Below are positions 1-9,048 of a stretch of DNA of 64,000 nt, piece after piece; position 1 is the stretch's first letter; every line of letters starts with the position of its first letter. The stretch comes from an uncultured Latescibacterota bacterium (GTDB taxonomy: Bacteria > Latescibacterota > UBA2968), in contig OY282377.1 of NCBI GenBank assembly GCA_958295785.1, positions 3,660,896 through 3,724,895 on the forward strand, read 5' to 3'. The notes under the pieces were generated by a model. That model ran no database searches, was not told where the DNA came from, and saw only the letters and a list, made by a program, of their open reading frames with translations. The position numbers and the translations under genes are program-made.

Positions 1-1689
1 AAAACTGACCACGCCGCCCGACGGGTCGTGCTCAAAGACCTTCCACAATGCCCACCGCCAAAAATAAACATAGAGATTGTAGAGATTTTTGACATGCACC
101 CCGTGCCCTGCGGCAATGGCGGGATCGAGAAAATCGCGGAAAATCGCATCTGCCCCCTTGCCATTGTCGCCCCAGCGGACCCATGATCCCGTGCGATCTC
201 CATTGTCCGGGCGGGCGGCCTCGTGCCGGTCATAAGGCGGATTGCCCAAACACACGAGCACCGGAACCGCGCTCTTGACCTCAAGTGCCTTGGTGCGCTG
301 CTCTGCGATGGGCTGAAAAAACAGCGGCAGTTGCATGGGCTCTGCGGGCGGGCTTTCGAGCGTATCGGTCAAATACACATGCGTGCCGTCTTGGGGCAGG
401 TGTGCGCCGCGGTCGCGCAGGGCGCGGCTCACGCGCAGTTCGCTCACCGCGTAGGGGCCGATCATCCGCTCAAAGCCATACAAGTTTTCAGCCAGCGTAG
501 CAGCTTGGCCCGCAACAGCCCCCGCGCCCTGCGCTGCTTCAACGCGGCCTAGGATGTGTTCGATAACGCCGAGCAAATAGGTCCCTGTTCCGGTTGCGGG
601 ATCGAGCGTAATGACATCGGAATCGGCAAAACTCAGGGGTTTGCCGAGGCGGTGAACGAGCAACTCGTCAATCAAACGCACTTGGGCGCGGACCACCTCG
701 ACCGGGGTGTAATAAGCACCGGCGTCCTTGCGGAGATTGGGATCGTAAACAGCGAGGAAATCTTCGTAAAAATAGAGCCAGGGATCTTCGGGGCCAGCGA
801 GCGTGTCGGGCGGCACCACAGCGAGCACGCGCACGAGCACATCGAGGGAAGCGGTCATGTCGGCGCGCGCATTGGGATCCGTCAAAACGCGCAATGCGCG
901 CGACAGCAAGTTGTGCTGTACATCGAGGGCCTCTACTGCGCTTTCAATGGTGAGCGGGTCGGCTCCCTCGCTGCGGCCTAACAGGAGGGCGAAAGCGACC
1001 GTCTGGGCATAAGCGTCTGCAAATTGCGCGTCCGTGGCGTCTGGAAAGAGCAATTGCCGCCAGTCTCCCGCGAGTTGCACGAGGGGCGAAGCCGAATTTT
1101 TAAGCGCGTCTGTCACATCTTCGCGCAACATGCGACACAGCGGCGCCAGCAGCGCGGCAAAGCCTTTGAGATCGATTTTGCCCTTGCGACCCGTGGGGAT
1201 AAAAGGCTCCCACGAGAGAAAATCGCGCAAGAGGTGTTCAATGGCGCGGGCGTCCCGAGGCGCGGCGGCCACATCGCCCGACAGGCGGACGACCTCATCC
1301 ACCAATTTGCCGTCGCGGTAGAGTGCCCACTCATTGCCGTCGGTATAGAGGATATTCGGCACAACCGAAAAGCGTTTGAACTGATCGCGATTGTGGCCCC
1401 GAAACCGGATGGCGGTCGCGCCGACGCCGGGGGCTTTGAGTTCGACATATCCGGCGAGCAACTGATCGCGGTGAACCGCGTAATCCGGACAACCGATCTG
1501 ATCGGGCAAGGGCGTTTCGCCCGTGCAGACCACATTCCAACCGAGCGCACGCGCCGCCTCGGCCATAAAAGTCTCAAATGGCCCGCGCACTTGGTCTTCT
1601 GCCTCGCCCAGGGTGACTTGCGTCATCTTGGCGGTCACCGCAGCGGCAAAGTTTTGCAATGCCTCGTGGATTGGCATACTCCGATTCAT
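1..1689 (-). CDS. Restriction nuclease/N6-adenine DNA methyltransferase fusion (type IIG/ISP-like), cut by window edge
   Basis: The frame stays open from an ATG at 1689 to the window edge, so the C-terminal part (expected target-recognition domain) is missing. Visible in the 563 residues: an N-terminal PD-(D/E)XK-type nuclease pattern (CPDYAVH near residue 67, then YVELKAPG with E83 and K85); a helical spacer; methyltransferase motif X-like GAYYTP near 323; the SAM-binding motif LDPATGTGTYL near 361; and the catalytic NPPY of GNPPYDRHEA near 480. No helicase motifs lie between nuclease and methylase, so a single-chain type IIG/IIL arrangement fits better than a full type ISP enzyme. Only 3 bases separate it from the HEPN gene upstream, suggesting coupled translation. 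The family cuts unmodified foreign DNA and methylates self DNA. Confidence 0.88.
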   Translation of the reverse strand, partial: MNRSMPIHEALQNFAAAVTAKMTQVTLGEAEDQVRGPFETFMAEAARALGWNVVCTGETPLPDQIGCPDYAVHRDQLLAGYVELKAPGVGATAIRFRGHNRDQFKRFSVVPNILYTDGNEWALYRDGKLVDEVVRLSGDVAAAPRDARAIEHLLRDFLSWEPFIPTGRKGKIDLKGFAALLAPLCRMLREDVTDALKNSASPLVQLAGDWRQLLFPDATDAQFADAYAQTVAFALLLGRSEGADPLTIESAVEALDVQHNLLSRALRVLTDPNARADMTASLDVLVRVLAVVPPDTLAGPEDPWLYFYEDFLAVYDPNLRKDAGAYYTPVEVVRAQVRLIDELLVHRLGKPLSFADSDVITLDPATGTGTYLLGVIEHILGRVEAAQGAGAVAGQAATLAENLYGFERMIGPYAVSELRVSRALRDRGAHLPQDGTHVYLTDTLESPPAEPMQLPLFFQPIAEQRTKALEVKSAVPVLVCLGNPPYDRHEAARPDNGDRTGSWVRWGDNGKGADAIFRDFLDPAIAAGHGVHVKNLYNLYVYFWRWALWKVFEHDPSGGVVSF

Positions 1690-1692
1690 TTT

Positions 1693-2184
1693 TTATCTCG
1701 TTTCAAATGGATCGGGAACAACCGGCATCGCACGAACCCGACCATGTGCATACCAATTCCGAAACCCGAAGTACCCCTTGGTCACCGAGCAGACCCTTTG
1801 AAACTCCTCATCAATGCCGCTGAAACAGGCCCTCAATTTGTCGAATATCCGATAGAGGGGCATCCGCCTACACGCCTGAGACGCCCGCTTGGCAACTTGA
1901 CGAGTCTCGCGGCGATATGCCATACACAAATCGCGATACGCCTTGCTTACTGCATCTCGTCTTTTTCTTCTCAAAGATACGAGAAAATCTCGTCGGATAT
2001 CTGCCTCCAAAAGCGTAAGGAGCTTAAAGGCATAATCCTTGCGGATCTCTTCGAGCAACTCAGCGCGTAATTCCTCGCTCTCAGCGGGCGTAAAGGACTC
2101 GAAATGCACATCGTTCAGATCGCGCACATTTTGTCGAAGAAATCGGTACCAGTCAAGCAGCGAATCGCAAGTGAACTCGCTCAT
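1693..2184 (-). CDS. HEPN-domain protein, putative RNase
   Basis: A 163-residue, strongly helical and charged protein. Near the C-terminus it carries RNWYAHGR (about residues 142-149), which matches the RNxxxH signature of HEPN domains; many HEPN proteins are metal-independent RNases that act as toxins or in phage abortive infection. Its ATG overlaps the stop of the upstream 156-residue gene (ATGA), and its TAA lies 3 bases before the methyltransferase start, so the three genes look like one operon. I infer an accessory toxin or sensor tied to the restriction-modification enzyme. The exact HEPN subfamily cannot be assigned by eye, and some HEPN proteins are catalytically inactive. Confidence 0.7.
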   Translation of the reverse strand: MSEFTCDSLLDWYRFLRQNVRDLNDVHFESFTPAESEELRAELLEEIRKDYAFKLLTLLEADIRRDFLVSLRRKRRDAVSKAYRDLCMAYRRETRQVAKRASQACRRMPLYRIFDKLRACFSGIDEEFQRVCSVTKGYFGFRNWYAHGRVRAMPVVPDPFETR

Positions 2185-2651
2185 ATTTCTTCTTCCAAAA
2201 AATTGACCAAAAATTCTTCAAAGGCCGCTTTATTGAACGACCACCGCACGGGTTTTCCGTATCTCCCCTCTCGCCTTGCAAACTCCCACTCGTCTTTTCC
2301 GCTGTGTAACAGCATTGCGAGAGGAGTATTCCCCGCGGTCATATCGACTCGGCCTCGAGAGCCGATAACGAAATATCCAACCGGTCTGATCGCGAGAATC
2401 TGTCTTTGCAAAAAAACGAGACGCAACGCGGGGACTTCGTACTCCCCAAACTGATCCTCCCAAATCGAAACGGTCTCCAGTTGAATTTCGAGATAGTTCT
2501 CGTCTTTGAGGGGTTGCAACCACTCGATTATCCTCGACATGAGATTTTCGCAGTGGGCTATCCACTTTTGGCAAAGCACGCGCTCACTGAGATATTTGGA
2601 TTTCAGGCACTTCCGCTTTTGTTCCAGCACTTCCTCGAGTCGCGTGGACAT
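2181..2651 (-). CDS. Unknown protein coupled to a HEPN/restriction operon
   Basis: I do not recognise this 156-residue protein. The N-terminal third is helical and charged; the rest reads as beta-rich with short hydrophobic strands (ALRLVFLQRQILAIRPV) and ends in an acidic helix. There is no signal peptide or membrane segment. The ATG at 2651 has an AGGAG Shine-Dalgarno 6 bases upstream. The stop overlaps the start of the HEPN gene by 4 bases, which makes an antitoxin, partner or specificity role for the HEPN protein the first hypothesis to test; this is inferred from position only. Confidence 0.75.
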   Translation of the reverse strand: MSTRLEEVLEQKRKCLKSKYLSERVLCQKWIAHCENLMSRIIEWLQPLKDENYLEIQLETVSIWEDQFGEYEVPALRLVFLQRQILAIRPVGYFVIGSRGRVDMTAGNTPLAMLLHSGKDEWEFARREGRYGKPVRWSFNKAAFEEFLVNFLEEEI

Positions 2652-2674
2652 TTGTCTCTCCTTTCTTTTTTGCC

Positions 2675-3043
2675 CTAAAAATTATAGCGAAAACCCTCTG
2701 CCACCCGCTCTCGATCAATCACCCTCACCAAGGTATAGGCATAGCGTCCGACATCTTGGATCTCCGTGCCGCGATCTGTCAGCTTGACCTCGAGGGTATA
2801 GATAAAACCCGGCACATGCGTAAATCCCTCTATTTCCTCGTAAAAGAACTCCCACTTGCCCGTGGCTTCGTTTCTCGCGATGAGGCACTCTTTTTCGATG
2901 AACCCCTGGCACGTCAGCCTTTCAGGGCCGATCACCAGTGTATTTTCGGAAGATGTAGAAGGGTTGGACATACAGCCCGCGAGCAATATTGCGACCGCGA
3001 GGCAAAGGGCTTTTGGGCCGAAAATTTTGATACCGCGGATCAT
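2675..3043 (-). CDS. DUF4377-type outer-membrane lipoprotein
   Basis: A short lipoprotein. The N-terminus has basic residues, a hydrophobic stretch (ALCLAVAILLAGC) and a lipobox with the acylated Cys directly after LLAG. The mature part has two further cysteines (in RLTCQGF and KECLIA) followed by WEFFYEEIEGFTHVPGFIY, matching the W-x-FY-x-IxGF-x-xxPG-x-Y pattern of DUF4377 domains, usually found alone or fused to META/HslJ domains in cell-envelope proteins. Two tandem ATGs at 3046 and 3043 follow an AGGAGG; the second has the better 6-base spacing. An in-frame ATG at 3067 overlaps the stop of the upstream CoA-transferase gene, so the two are probably co-transcribed. Function unknown. Confidence 0.8.
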   Translation of the reverse strand: MIRGIKIFGPKALCLAVAILLAGCMSNPSTSSENTLVIGPERLTCQGFIEKECLIARNEATGKWEFFYEEIEGFTHVPGFIYTLEVKLTDRGTEIQDVGRYAYTLVRVIDRERVAEGFRYNF

Positions 3044-3066
3044 CATCTGCCTCCTTTGGACTTTCA

Positions 3067-5511
3067 TCAATGCGGCAAATAGTGTTCGTGCAGTTGCGTT
3101 TTGGCAACGCCATCTGCGATCAGGGAATCGATATGGTCGTCATCATCCCCCAATTCCCGCAGAATCTCCCGGGTGTGTGCGCCCTGTTTGGGGCATGCGG
3201 ACAGAAGTTGAATCGGCGCGTTTTTCAGACGCACATAAGCCGGCGGCGCGAGATCGACCGCACTGCCGACCGGGTGATCCACAAAGCGAACAATGGCAAT
3301 GGACCGCCCGTCATCCCAGGCGTTCAGATCGTCTGCGGACACCTCGTGCAAATACCTGCTGCGAATGTCCTCAAGCGAATCGATGCGGTGCCCGGCCAAC
3401 CCTGCATCGTTAAACAGTTTGACCCAATGGGCCACATCGCGTTGCGCGATCTTCGCTTCCAAAAATTTATCCGCACCCTCATCAGGCGCGTGTTCCAAGC
3501 CCGGGACGCGCCTCAATTTATCGACCTCATGGCACAACCCACCCACAAAGACCCAAGCATCCCGCGCGCGATACATGCGGTGCAAGGCGTGTTCGCCCAT
3601 CGCATCTTGCCCAGAGGGTTCATCGCCCGAGCACCCGCTTTGGCACGCATACATAAAGGGCGCCTGCACGAGTTGCCCGCCCTGCGCGAGCGATGTGGTG
3701 ACAAAATCGCCGCCATCGGGAACGCCGCTACGCCTGCGTTTGAGCAAGGCGAGCGCCGCGCCAAACGTCGCCGAATACCCCGTGATGTAGTCGATACAAG
3801 ACGCCCACCCGTGCAAAATCGGTTTCTCGCCCGCGCCGCCATAGCGCATTTGAATGCCGGTCGATCCCTGAAGCAGGGGATCAAAGCCCGGGCGATTCAT
3901 CCACGCCCCCGGGCGCGGGCCATTGAAAGCCGTCAGGTTGAGATAGACGATATCGGGCTTGCGCCTTTTGACCGCGTCGTAATCAATGCCCAAATTTTGG
4001 GCCACGCCGGGCCGGAAATTGTGGACGATCACATCGGCTGTTTCGACCAACTTCAAAAACGCGGCCTTGCCCGCCGCCTTTTTGAGATTTAGGATCATGC
4101 TGCGCTTGCCGGGGCTGACCTCTATCGGAAACCAACTGGAGACGCGCGGGCCAAAATAGGGTTCGGGCGGATCGATCTTGATGACCTCTGCGCCGTATTC
4201 CGCCAACGTGCGCGCACTGGCCGGGCCGGCCAACACATTGGACAAGTCCAAAACGCGAATGCCCTCGAGGATGGGCTTTGCCGGCACTGCTGCGACATTC
4301 TTCATGGGGCTGGGTTCAACGCATCCCTTGAACGGTCTTGACGGTTTGGGAATGGCGTAGTCCGCCGGGGTTTTGGAAAGCCATGTTTGCACGCCGAGTT
4401 GCCGCGTCGGGCCATATTCGGGATCATCCACCACGACAGTCAACGCCGCCTCGTCCGTCTCGGATTTGTGCAACCACTCCTGTGCGGTGCGCTGAATCGT
4501 GCAGGGCACCCCCGCAGCGGTCAAAACATTGACCCAGTGTTGCGCGGGTTCGCTTGCGAGCACGGCCTCAATTTTTTCGCGCACTTTGAGATTCCATTCT
4601 CTGGACAGATGGGATGAATCGGGAATGTTATTGGTCAGATGCAGGTTTTCATACACCGGCACATCGACCATGCCCTGGTCGATCAGATCGTCATACACCG
4701 CCAACGCTTTGACCAGTGATCGGCTGTTCCGCGCATGCCCGGCCGCGATGATGTAGAGCCATTGCCTATCGCCTGCGCGAAACGCGCCGCTAAACGGCGA
4801 CTCTGCGCCACCGCGTTGAGGGGTTTTTCGCGCCGCATTAGACATGCCGTATCGCGCGGGTTTTTCCGCCACCTCCAACATAATCACAGCCATCGCAGAC
4901 ATGGCCGCGCCCACCAACGAAACCTCGATCACATCGCCTCGCCCGGTTTTTTCGCGCGCGTACAGGGCGAGGGTCGCGGCGATGACCCCGTGAATCGCGC
5001 CATAAGTCGATCCCAATGGCATGGGCGTGTAAATGGGCGGCGCATCGGTCATTCGGCGTGCGTTTTGCAGATCGGTGTATTGACCGATTGCCGCGCTGAT
5101 AATGCCTTCAAATGCGCGAATCGACGCTTTTTCATCTGTGGCAGCAAAGCCCGGCAACGAGAGATAGACCAAGCCCGGGTTTCGCGCGGTCATATCTTCC
5201 GCGCCCAATCCCAACCGCTGCATCACGCCCGGGCGAAAATTTTCAATCACCACATCTGCCGATAGAACCAAATCCACAGCCCGAGCGCGATCATCCGCAT
5301 CTTTCAAATTTAGGGTAACGCGCTGTTTGCCCCGATTAAAAACCCCATTTGCAGGGGTATCCCAATCGGGCCTGCCCGGCCGATCCACTTTGATGACCTC
5401 GGCCCCCTGATCCGCGAGCAACATCCCGGCCAATGGCCCGGCAATATAATGCCCAAAATCAATGACGCGAATCCCGGTCAATGGCGCCTGTGTATCGCGT
5501 TTTCTGTTCAT
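3067..5511 (-). CDS. Tandem two-domain CaiB/BaiF (class III) CoA-transferase
   Basis: An 814-residue protein made of two complete CaiB/BaiF-type halves of about 400 residues. The first begins with GIRVIDFGHYIAGPLAG and the second (about residue 418) with GIRVLDLSNVLAGPASA; each continues with GAEVIK, an N-L-K segment, ENFRPGV or HNFRPGV and a YLSLPGF or YLNLTAF motif. Class III CoA-transferases move CoA between carboxylic acids (formyl-CoA/oxalate, carnitine, bile acids) through an aspartyl-CoA mixed anhydride. Single-domain family members are about 400 residues and form interlocked dimers, so the tandem form may be a covalent dimer. The ATG at 5511 has AAGGAG 7 bases upstream. Substrate cannot be told from sequence. 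Confidence 0.9.
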   Translation of the reverse strand: MNRKRDTQAPLTGIRVIDFGHYIAGPLAGMLLADQGAEVIKVDRPGRPDWDTPANGVFNRGKQRVTLNLKDADDRARAVDLVLSADVVIENFRPGVMQRLGLGAEDMTARNPGLVYLSLPGFAATDEKASIRAFEGIISAAIGQYTDLQNARRMTDAPPIYTPMPLGSTYGAIHGVIAATLALYAREKTGRGDVIEVSLVGAAMSAMAVIMLEVAEKPARYGMSNAARKTPQRGGAESPFSGAFRAGDRQWLYIIAAGHARNSRSLVKALAVYDDLIDQGMVDVPVYENLHLTNNIPDSSHLSREWNLKVREKIEAVLASEPAQHWVNVLTAAGVPCTIQRTAQEWLHKSETDEAALTVVVDDPEYGPTRQLGVQTWLSKTPADYAIPKPSRPFKGCVEPSPMKNVAAVPAKPILEGIRVLDLSNVLAGPASARTLAEYGAEVIKIDPPEPYFGPRVSSWFPIEVSPGKRSMILNLKKAAGKAAFLKLVETADVIVHNFRPGVAQNLGIDYDAVKRRKPDIVYLNLTAFNGPRPGAWMNRPGFDPLLQGSTGIQMRYGGAGEKPILHGWASCIDYITGYSATFGAALALLKRRRSGVPDGGDFVTTSLAQGGQLVQAPFMYACQSGCSGDEPSGQDAMGEHALHRMYRARDAWVFVGGLCHEVDKLRRVPGLEHAPDEGADKFLEAKIAQRDVAHWVKLFNDAGLAGHRIDSLEDIRSRYLHEVSADDLNAWDDGRSIAIVRFVDHPVGSAVDLAPPAYVRLKNAPIQLLSACPKQGAHTREILRELGDDDDHIDSLIADGVAKTQLHEHYLPH

Positions 5512-5770
5512 CCTCTGTCTCCTTTTGGGGTTTTTCGCGCCCCCGTATAATAATACGTTTGGGTTGGGGTAGGTAAAAAAAACGATCAGAATTGAAGGAT
5601 TTGAGGATGAGACGCAATCTTTCTATCCGCGCCTCTCTCCACTGCTTTCATAAAGTCTTGCCTAAAATGGCGTGACTGTTTATTTTTTTTGCAAAAGGAT
5701 CCAAGCGTGCATAACAGCTTTTGCATCTAAAAGGAGACTTCCCTTTTACCACTGACTCAAGGAGTTTTTC
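5512..5770. other. Divergent intergenic region, CoA-transferase/pheS
   Basis: No gene seen here. On the minus strand a weak promoter (TTTACC, 16 bases, TATTAT near 5547-5577) could serve the CoA-transferase. For pheS an AAGGAG lies 6 bases before the TTG start at 5771. I see no T-box features (no conserved antiterminator bulge sequence) and no clear sigma-70 pair facing pheS. Confidence 0.4.
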
Positions 5771-7306
5771 TTGCTCGACCTCGCATCTCTCCACGCTCTC
5801 GAAATTCGCATTTTGCGCGCATACCAAAACAATGCCGAACAGTCCGATGCACAACTTCAACAGGGCATCGGCGAAGGGCAGGTGCGCCGTGCGGTCGAGT
5901 GGCTCATGTCCAAACATCTCCTCGAAGTTACTGCGGAAACCACGCGCACAACCGTTTCCCTGACGGAAGTGGGACGGGACTTTGCCTCGAAAGGCGCGAC
6001 GCCAGAAACCGCGCTTTTAGATCGGGCAGGCGCGGGGCCGGTGGCGATCAAAGACCTGCAAGCGGATCAACGCTTTGACAAAGGGGCTTGGGGCAGCGCG
6101 TTTGGCGGTCTAAAAAAAGACGGCATTATCGATCTCGACAAAGGGGATATTGTCATTGTCGATCCAGACCGCGCTTCCTTTTTTGGAAACCGGCTCATCC
6201 CAGAACTTTTCGCCCGATTTTCCGACTCAAATACCCACATCGAAATCGGCGAGTTTTCTCAAGAGATTGCCCAATACATTCAGGCCAACGCCCGCAAGCG
6301 CGGCAGTGGCAAAGCACCCCTGCGCTTGGATGAACGCACCGAGCGGGTTTATCGCCTCACAAAAGACGGGCGGCGCGTGCTCGTCGAAGTCCTCAAAGCC
6401 AATCTCACGGGCGATGAAATTTCTCGCCTCACGCCGGAGATGATCCAAAAAGGCACATGGCGCGGCGCGTCCTTTCGTCGATACGACCTCTCGATCAAAC
6501 CGCCGCGCGTGCTCATTGGCAAACACCATCCCTATCGGGCGTATCTCGACAGTGTGCGCCGCAGGCTGATGGCACTCGGGTTTGAGGAAATGAAAGGCTC
6601 GCTGGTCGAAACCGAATTTTGGAACATGGACGCCTTGTTCATGCCGCAGTTTCACGCCGCGCGCAATATTCACGATGCCTATTACGTGGCCGAACCCGCG
6701 CAAGCCAAACGCGCCGAAGAACCCCATTTCTCCAGCGTGGCAAGCGCACATGAAAGTGGCGGCGACACGGGGTCGCGCGGTTGGCGTTACAAATTCAATC
6801 CCGAGCAATCGCGCCGCCTCATCTTGCGAAGCCAAGGCACCGCGCTCTCGGCGCGCACCCTGGCGTCAAATCCCAATATCCCGGGCAAATACTTCGCCCT
6901 TGCGCGCTGCTTCCGTCCCGAAGATGTCGATGCCACGCACGCGGCGGACTTCACGCAGGCCGAGGGCATTGTTTTGGGGGAAAACATCAACTTTCGAAGC
7001 CTGCTCGGTTTGCTCGAGTTGTTTGCCCTAGAAATCGCGCAAGCCGAAGCCGTGCGCTATGTGCCCGACTATTTCCCCTTCACCGAACCCTCGGTCGAAT
7101 TGCAGGCCAAACACCCGGTTCTCGGCTGGATAGAACTCGGGGGCGCGGGCTTGTTCCGCCCGGAACTCACGCAACCCTTGGGCGTGGATGTCCCGGTCAT
7201 TGCGTGGGGCCTGGGCGTTGACCGCATGGCAATGGTCGCACTCGGCATCAGCGACATCCGCGACTTGTTCAGCACGGACCTCGATTTGCTCCGCAACACG
7301 CGGTAA
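5771..7306 (+). CDS. pheS: Phenylalanine-tRNA ligase alpha subunit, archaeal/eukaryotic type
   Basis: Catalytic subunit that charges tRNA-Phe with phenylalanine. At 511 residues it is much longer than the usual bacterial PheS (about 330-350): instead of a coiled-coil N-terminus it starts with about 180 residues of winged-helix-like repeats (LHALEIRILRAYQ; AVEWLMSKHLLEV), as in archaeal and cytosolic eukaryotic enzymes. Class II core: GFEEMKGSLVETEFWNMDAL, then motif 2 around RCFRPEDVDATHAADFTQAEG and motif 3 GLGVDRMAM near the end. The TTG start is supported by an AAGGAG 6 bases upstream and no competing ATG. It lies 17 bases before pheT, and both genes are of the same non-bacterial type, implying transfer of the pair. 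Confidence 0.95.
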   Translation: MLDLASLHALEIRILRAYQNNAEQSDAQLQQGIGEGQVRRAVEWLMSKHLLEVTAETTRTTVSLTEVGRDFASKGATPETALLDRAGAGPVAIKDLQADQRFDKGAWGSAFGGLKKDGIIDLDKGDIVIVDPDRASFFGNRLIPELFARFSDSNTHIEIGEFSQEIAQYIQANARKRGSGKAPLRLDERTERVYRLTKDGRRVLVEVLKANLTGDEISRLTPEMIQKGTWRGASFRRYDLSIKPPRVLIGKHHPYRAYLDSVRRRLMALGFEEMKGSLVETEFWNMDALFMPQFHAARNIHDAYYVAEPAQAKRAEEPHFSSVASAHESGGDTGSRGWRYKFNPEQSRRLILRSQGTALSARTLASNPNIPGKYFALARCFRPEDVDATHAADFTQAEGIVLGENINFRSLLGLLELFALEIAQAEAVRYVPDYFPFTEPSVELQAKHPVLGWIELGGAGLFRPELTQPLGVDVPVIAWGLGVDRMAMVALGISDIRDLFSTDLDLLRNTR

Positions 7307-7323
7307 TCGCACGGGAAAACACA

Positions 7324-9048
7324 ATGCCTAAAATCACCGTTGACAAACCCGACCTCGAACGCCTCGCGGGACAGGCGTATTCACTGGAGAGCCTGAGCGC
7401 GGCACTCGAAACCGCCAAGGCCGAAATTGACGCTGTAGAAGGCGATGCGCTCCGCATTCAACTCAAAGATACCAACCGCCCGGATCTCTGGTCCACAGAG
7501 GGCCTCGCGCGATTGCTCAAAAGCCACCGGGACAATGCTCCGCCCGATTATTCCTTTTTTCATCCACAGATAGGTCGCCATGCAGAGCGGGAGGTCATTG
7601 TCGATCCCGGTTTGCAACACATCCGCCCCTATATCGCCGCTTTTGCCTGCGAAGGCATTTCGATCGACGAAGCCGCGCTTAAAGCCCTCATCGAAGCACA
7701 GGAAAAACTCGCCGATGGGTATGGGCGCGGGCGCAGCGCAGTTGCCATTGGGATTTACGATGCGTCTGACATTGCATATCCCGTGCGCTACGACGCGGCC
7801 GATCCCGACGCGACGGCATTTGTCCCGCTCGAGTTTGAACGCGAAATGACCTTGCGGCAAATTTTGTCCGACCATCCCACGGGCAGGACGTATTCGCATC
7901 TCCTCGCCGGCAAAGATCGCTTTCCCCTAATCCGCGATTCGCGTTGCGAAGTGCTCTCAATGCCCCCTGTGATCAACAGCCAGACGTTGGGCCGCGTTGA
8001 AGTGGGCGACTCATTTTTATTTTGCGAAGCAACCGGGCCCGAACTCGATGCCATTCTCCTGTCGATGGCGATTATGGCCGCGAACATGGCGGACCGGGGC
8101 GGACGCATTCATCCCGTCACCACGCGCTATCCCTACGACACGCCGCACGGGCGCACCCTGACGTGTCCCTATGACCTCACCGCGCCCATGCAAGTCGATA
8201 TCCGCGAGATTTACAAAGTCGTGGGGTCGCACATTTCGACAGATCGGATTCAGATGGCACTCAACGCCCTGGGCTACCGCGATATTGCCGTCGGGAAACA
8301 GACCGTCAACGCGCGCCCGGCCCCGTATCGCGACGACATTTTGCACCCCATAGACATTGTCGAAGATGTGGTAATCGGCATAGGGTACGATACTTTTGAA
8401 CCGGAAATGCCCCGGGATTTTACCCTTGGCAAAGCCGCGCCAGAAGAAGATCTCGCGGATCGATTTCGCCAACTCATGGTCGGCAGTGGATTTCAAGAGG
8501 TCTTTTTGTCGATTCTCTGTTCTCGACAAGAACAGACCGAGGACATGAACGATCCCGACGCACAGATTGTTGCGATCTCAAATCCCATGTCCGAAAGCTA
8601 TAGTGCCATTCGCGCTTCCCTGCTGCCCGGTTTGCTCAAGACCGAAGCCGCGAGCCGTCGCGCGCGCTATCCGCACCGAATTTTTGAAGTGGGCGAGGTG
8701 GGCGTGCTCGCGCCCGACGAAAATTACGGCACGCGCACAGACATTCATCTTTGCGCCCTTGAAGCGAGCGACGAGGCCAATTTGTCCGGCATTCAAAGCT
8801 ATCTCGAGGTTTTGGCCTATTACTTCAATTTTGACTACACCCTCGCGCCCATCGATCATCCCACCTTCTCGCCCGGGCGCAGTGGCGAGATCCGCATAGG
8901 CGAGCGTGTATATGGCCTTATCGGCGAAATTCATCCCATCGTTCTCGAAACATGGGGCATCAATTATCCCGTCAGTGCATTTGAGATTGACATTCTCATC
9001 GCAGATCGGATCGCGGATGAAAGGCGAAAAGGCGCGCAGTGTGTGTAG
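7324..9048 (+). CDS. pheT: Phenylalanine-tRNA ligase beta subunit, archaeal/eukaryotic type
   Basis: Beta subunit of the (alpha-beta)2 enzyme, needed for tRNA binding and editing of mischarged Tyr-tRNA-Phe. It has 574 residues, close to the archaeal length and far below the roughly 800 of bacterial PheT; it lacks the N-terminal tRNA-binding (EMAP-like) and C-terminal anticodon-binding (FDX-ACB) domains. Seen: MPKITVDKPDLERLAG start, DTNRPDLWSTEGLARLLK, a B3/B4-like editing region (about residues 90-280), B5-like segment and a degenerate class II core (GSGFQEVFLSILC; NPMSESYSAIRASLLPGLL). The last residues and stop codon (from about DRIADERRKG) come from a dispersed repeat that starts inside the gene, so the natural C-terminus was probably altered. 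Confidence 0.95.
   Translation: MPKITVDKPDLERLAGQAYSLESLSAALETAKAEIDAVEGDALRIQLKDTNRPDLWSTEGLARLLKSHRDNAPPDYSFFHPQIGRHAEREVIVDPGLQHIRPYIAAFACEGISIDEAALKALIEAQEKLADGYGRGRSAVAIGIYDASDIAYPVRYDAADPDATAFVPLEFEREMTLRQILSDHPTGRTYSHLLAGKDRFPLIRDSRCEVLSMPPVINSQTLGRVEVGDSFLFCEATGPELDAILLSMAIMAANMADRGGRIHPVTTRYPYDTPHGRTLTCPYDLTAPMQVDIREIYKVVGSHISTDRIQMALNALGYRDIAVGKQTVNARPAPYRDDILHPIDIVEDVVIGIGYDTFEPEMPRDFTLGKAAPEEDLADRFRQLMVGSGFQEVFLSILCSRQEQTEDMNDPDAQIVAISNPMSESYSAIRASLLPGLLKTEAASRRARYPHRIFEVGEVGVLAPDENYGTRTDIHLCALEASDEANLSGIQSYLEVLAYYFNFDYTLAPIDHPTFSPGRSGEIRIGERVYGLIGEIHPIVLETWGINYPVSAFEIDILIADRIADERRKGAQCV

Noticed and set aside
223-2070. Long plus-strand open frames at the left end
   Set aside because: They are antisense to the minus-strand methyltransferase and HEPN genes, which have clear motifs; the plus-strand translations show no family features.
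3070-4092. 340-codon plus-strand frame
   Set aside because: Antisense to the CaiB CoA-transferase gene; composition is a mirror of the real protein.
5512-5770. T-box leader for pheS
   Set aside because: No specifier hairpin or antiterminator consensus could be recognised.
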